Of a DNA stretch of 64,000 nucleotides, positions 62,380 to 64,000 are shown one piece after another; the stretch's first letter is position 1, and every line of letters begins with the position of its first letter. The DNA lies in NCBI RefSeq assembly GCF_014697575.1, contig NZ_JACJSC010000018.1:1-64000 (forward strand), given 5' to 3'. Under the pieces are notes generated by a model. It made no database searches and was not told the DNA's origin. It saw only the letters and a list, made by a program, of their open reading frames with translations. The DNA comes from Planktothrix sp. FACHB-1365 (GTDB lineage: Bacteria > Cyanobacteriota > Cyanobacteriia > Cyanobacteriales > Microcoleaceae). The position numbers and the translations under genes were made by a program.

Positions 62380-62566
62380 TGCGGAGTGCTTTAAGAGTGC
62401 GGAGTTCAGAGTGCGAGGTGCGAAGTACGGAGTGCATTCTTGGTTCATCTAATCAATTACCTTTTAACCAGAGTCTCTACTCCTTCCCTATAGTTCACAC
62501 TTTGCACTTCGTACTTTCTTTGGCACTCCGCACCTCGCACACCGCACTCAAAACGCACTTTCTTCG
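62379..62566. repeat. Inverted pair of GTGCGGA heptad arrays
   Basis: The left arm (62379-62440, GTGCGGAGTGC-type) and the right arm (62500-62566, GCACTCCGCAC-type) are in opposite orientation with about 60 bp between, filling the gap between two genes. The transcript could form a long imperfect hairpin. Confidence 0.75.
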
Positions 62567-62577
62567 AGGGATATTTG

Positions 62578-62886
62578 ATGAATTGGAAACGAGCTTCACT
62601 TCTTTGCCAGCTTTTAATCGGAGCTAATCTCTTTTTTTTGGGTATTAGCTTAACATTAATGTTAGCGATCGCTAGTGAATTGAATACAGCAGGGTTAGCG
62701 ATCGCTAGTTTCTTTTTAATTGCATTTATCCTGTTTCAAATAGTCGGTTGGGTAGGGGATGATGCTTGGGTTAAGTTACTAAAAATTGAGCCAATGGAAC
62801 TTTATGGAATTCTCATCTTTACGGGTTTATCGACTGTGATGGGGATTTTACTTTGGCTATTGAGTCGGTGGGTACAACAGGGTTAA
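62578..62886 (+). CDS. Small three-helix membrane protein
   Basis: 102 residues from the ATG at 62578. Three hydrophobic helices are clear: LLIGANLFFLGISLTLMLA, GLAIASFFLIAFILFQIV and GILIFTGLSTVMGILLWLL. Not recognised. It lies 47 bp before the FtsK-like gene and may be a membrane partner of that translocase. Confidence 0.6.
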   Translation: MNWKRASLLCQLLIGANLFFLGISLTLMLAIASELNTAGLAIASFFLIAFILFQIVGWVGDDAWVKLLKIEPMELYGILIFTGLSTVMGILLWLLSRWVQQG

Positions 62887-62933
62887 GGGAAAGTCGTTTT
62901 TAAGTTTAATCTTGGGTTAGGATTTATGCTGTT

Positions 62934-64000
62934 ATGTTCCAACCTCGACAACTGAATTACCGCATTCGTTTAATTAATCAAACGCTGGAATCCGCTTATA
63001 AAATTAGTGGTTTGTATTTGTTTTTGGGGAGTTTACTATTATTTATTCCTCCATTTGTTTTACCGAGAAATACCACTACTTTTAAAGTGCTGCAATTAGC
63101 GTTAACGGGCAGTGGTATTGTTTTGTCTGGGGTAAGTTTATCCCATGCCATTCGGATTAGTAAATTAGAACCCTTGGTACGGGCTGAGGAGCAACAGGAA
63201 GAGGAGGATTATCAACATCAACTGGCGGTGACTCGCTATTACCAAGAAACTCAACGAGAACGGGTGATGGAAGCAATGCTTGAACAGTCTTATCCAACTG
63301 AATCTTTACAATCTGCCGCTTCTAACGCTGTTACCTTACCCCCAATTAATCATCCTTTAGCCACGATAGGACAAGCTTTAATTGAAGCGTTACTCCATTA
63401 CAATTTGCCTTGTGATTGGGTGGAGGGACATCGAGGGCCAACTACTCAACGGTTGGTGCTCAAACCGGTGGTGAATGCTCAAGTGAAGGTGAAGGTGGCT
63501 GACCTGAAAAATCGAGAACGAGATCTTCAAATTGCGTTGGGTTTATCGCAACCGCCTTTAATTCAGGCTTTGACGCAAGGGGTGGCGTTTGATTTGAATT
63601 TGAGTGAACAAGAACGGCAGTTTTGCCCTCTGGAAAACTATATTTCTTATCGAGTTTTATCGGATGAAGAACCTGTGCGAATGGCGATGGGGGTTGATTT
63701 ATATGGGCAATTGGTGGAAATTGAATTAGCCAACCCCAATACTTGTCATGTTTTGGGGGGAGGGGCAACGGGTTCGGGGAAGTCGGAAGCGCAGAAGGCG
63801 ATGTTAGCGAGTTTGATTTTGCGTTATCCTCCTGAACGGGTTCAGGTGTGTTTAATTGATGTTAAACGAGTTACGTTTGCTAAACAGGAATTTGATGCTT
63901 TGCCTTGGTTATGGCATCCGGTTTGTCGGGATACGGATACTGCTTTGAATTTGTTGGAAAATTTAGATGCCCAGCAGCAAGAACGATATGAAAGGTTTGA
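62934..64000 (+). CDS. FtsK/SpoIIIE-like DNA translocase, 5' part (runs off the window)
   Basis: From the ATG at 62934 (MFQPRQLNYRIRLINQTLES; TTAGGA upstream) 355 codons are open to the edge. Two membrane helices lie near 24-41 and 49-66. A coiled, acidic linker follows. The motor has a Walker A GGGATGSGKSEAQKAM near 275 and a Walker B-like VQVCLIDVKR near 310. FtsK-type motors pump double-stranded DNA, in chromosome or plasmid segregation or in conjugation of some elements. Only two helices, instead of four in FtsK, suggests a mobile-element version. The C-terminus is outside the window. Confidence 0.85.
   Translation, partial: MFQPRQLNYRIRLINQTLESAYKISGLYLFLGSLLLFIPPFVLPRNTTTFKVLQLALTGSGIVLSGVSLSHAIRISKLEPLVRAEEQQEEEDYQHQLAVTRYYQETQRERVMEAMLEQSYPTESLQSAASNAVTLPPINHPLATIGQALIEALLHYNLPCDWVEGHRGPTTQRLVLKPVVNAQVKVKVADLKNRERDLQIALGLSQPPLIQALTQGVAFDLNLSEQERQFCPLENYISYRVLSDEEPVRMAMGVDLYGQLVEIELANPNTCHVLGGGATGSGKSEAQKAMLASLILRYPPERVQVCLIDVKRVTFAKQEFDALPWLWHPVCRDTDTALNLLENLDAQQQERYERF

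Overview
The window looks like DNA of a filamentous, Oscillatoria-type cyanobacterium. It is AT-rich, GCGATCGC (HIP1) octamers are frequent, and it carries XisH/XisI genes, UPF0175/DUF3368 toxin-antitoxin genes, many tetratricopeptide (TPR) proteins, a homophenylalanine cassette and a modular NRPS. No tRNA, rRNA or CRISPR array was seen. Segregation and plasmid-type genes at the right end and an integrase unit in the middle suggest a large plasmid or a mosaic genomic island.

Layout. 0-1.3 kb: a transposase N-terminus at the edge and a TPR gene lacking its 5' end. 1.4-3.7 kb (minus): a STAND NTPase with an N-terminal HTH. 4.2-24.2 kb (plus): a 20-kb co-directional block with an Hsp70-TPR fusion, thioredoxin, 2Fe-2S ferredoxin, a C39-like cysteine-peptidase protein, an unknown protein, two dynamin-like GTPases, a GrpE-like exchange factor, a broken vWA gene, a third dynamin-like GTPase, a giant Hsp70/actin-fold ATPase, an unknown protein, and a degenerate PP2C protein with a C-terminal membrane anchor. 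Together these read as an undescribed membrane-remodelling/chaperone/redox machine, perhaps a stress or conflict system overseen by the divergent STAND protein. 24.2-35.5 kb: a mobile and defence graveyard with an integrase/XRE pair, a toxin-antitoxin pair, ParA, an N6-adenine methylase with a chimeric tail, an intact XisI next to a frameshifted XisH, a PD-(D/E)XK-like protein, an AlbA_2/ATPase regulator, and many gene scraps.

35.6-55.3 kb: a natural-product locus. A minus-strand operon hphA-hphB-hphCD should supply homophenylalanine or homotyrosine. After a GH85 endoglycosidase with a jacalin-like lectin tail comes a two-gene NRPS (A-T; docking-C-A-T-C-A-T-reductase) and an MFS exporter. The predicted product is a short linear peptide released reductively as an aldehyde or alcohol, possibly with a basic C-terminal residue (a leupeptin-like protease-inhibitor logic).

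55.4-64 kb: a plasmid or integrative-element backbone of small DNA-binding-type proteins, coiled-coil and membrane proteins and an FtsK-like translocase that runs off the end. It contains operator-like palindromes (55.83-55.88 kb and 59.89-60.05 kb) and arrays of degenerate GTGCGGA heptads in inverted pairs. Functions are read from motifs recalled by eye; no database search was run.
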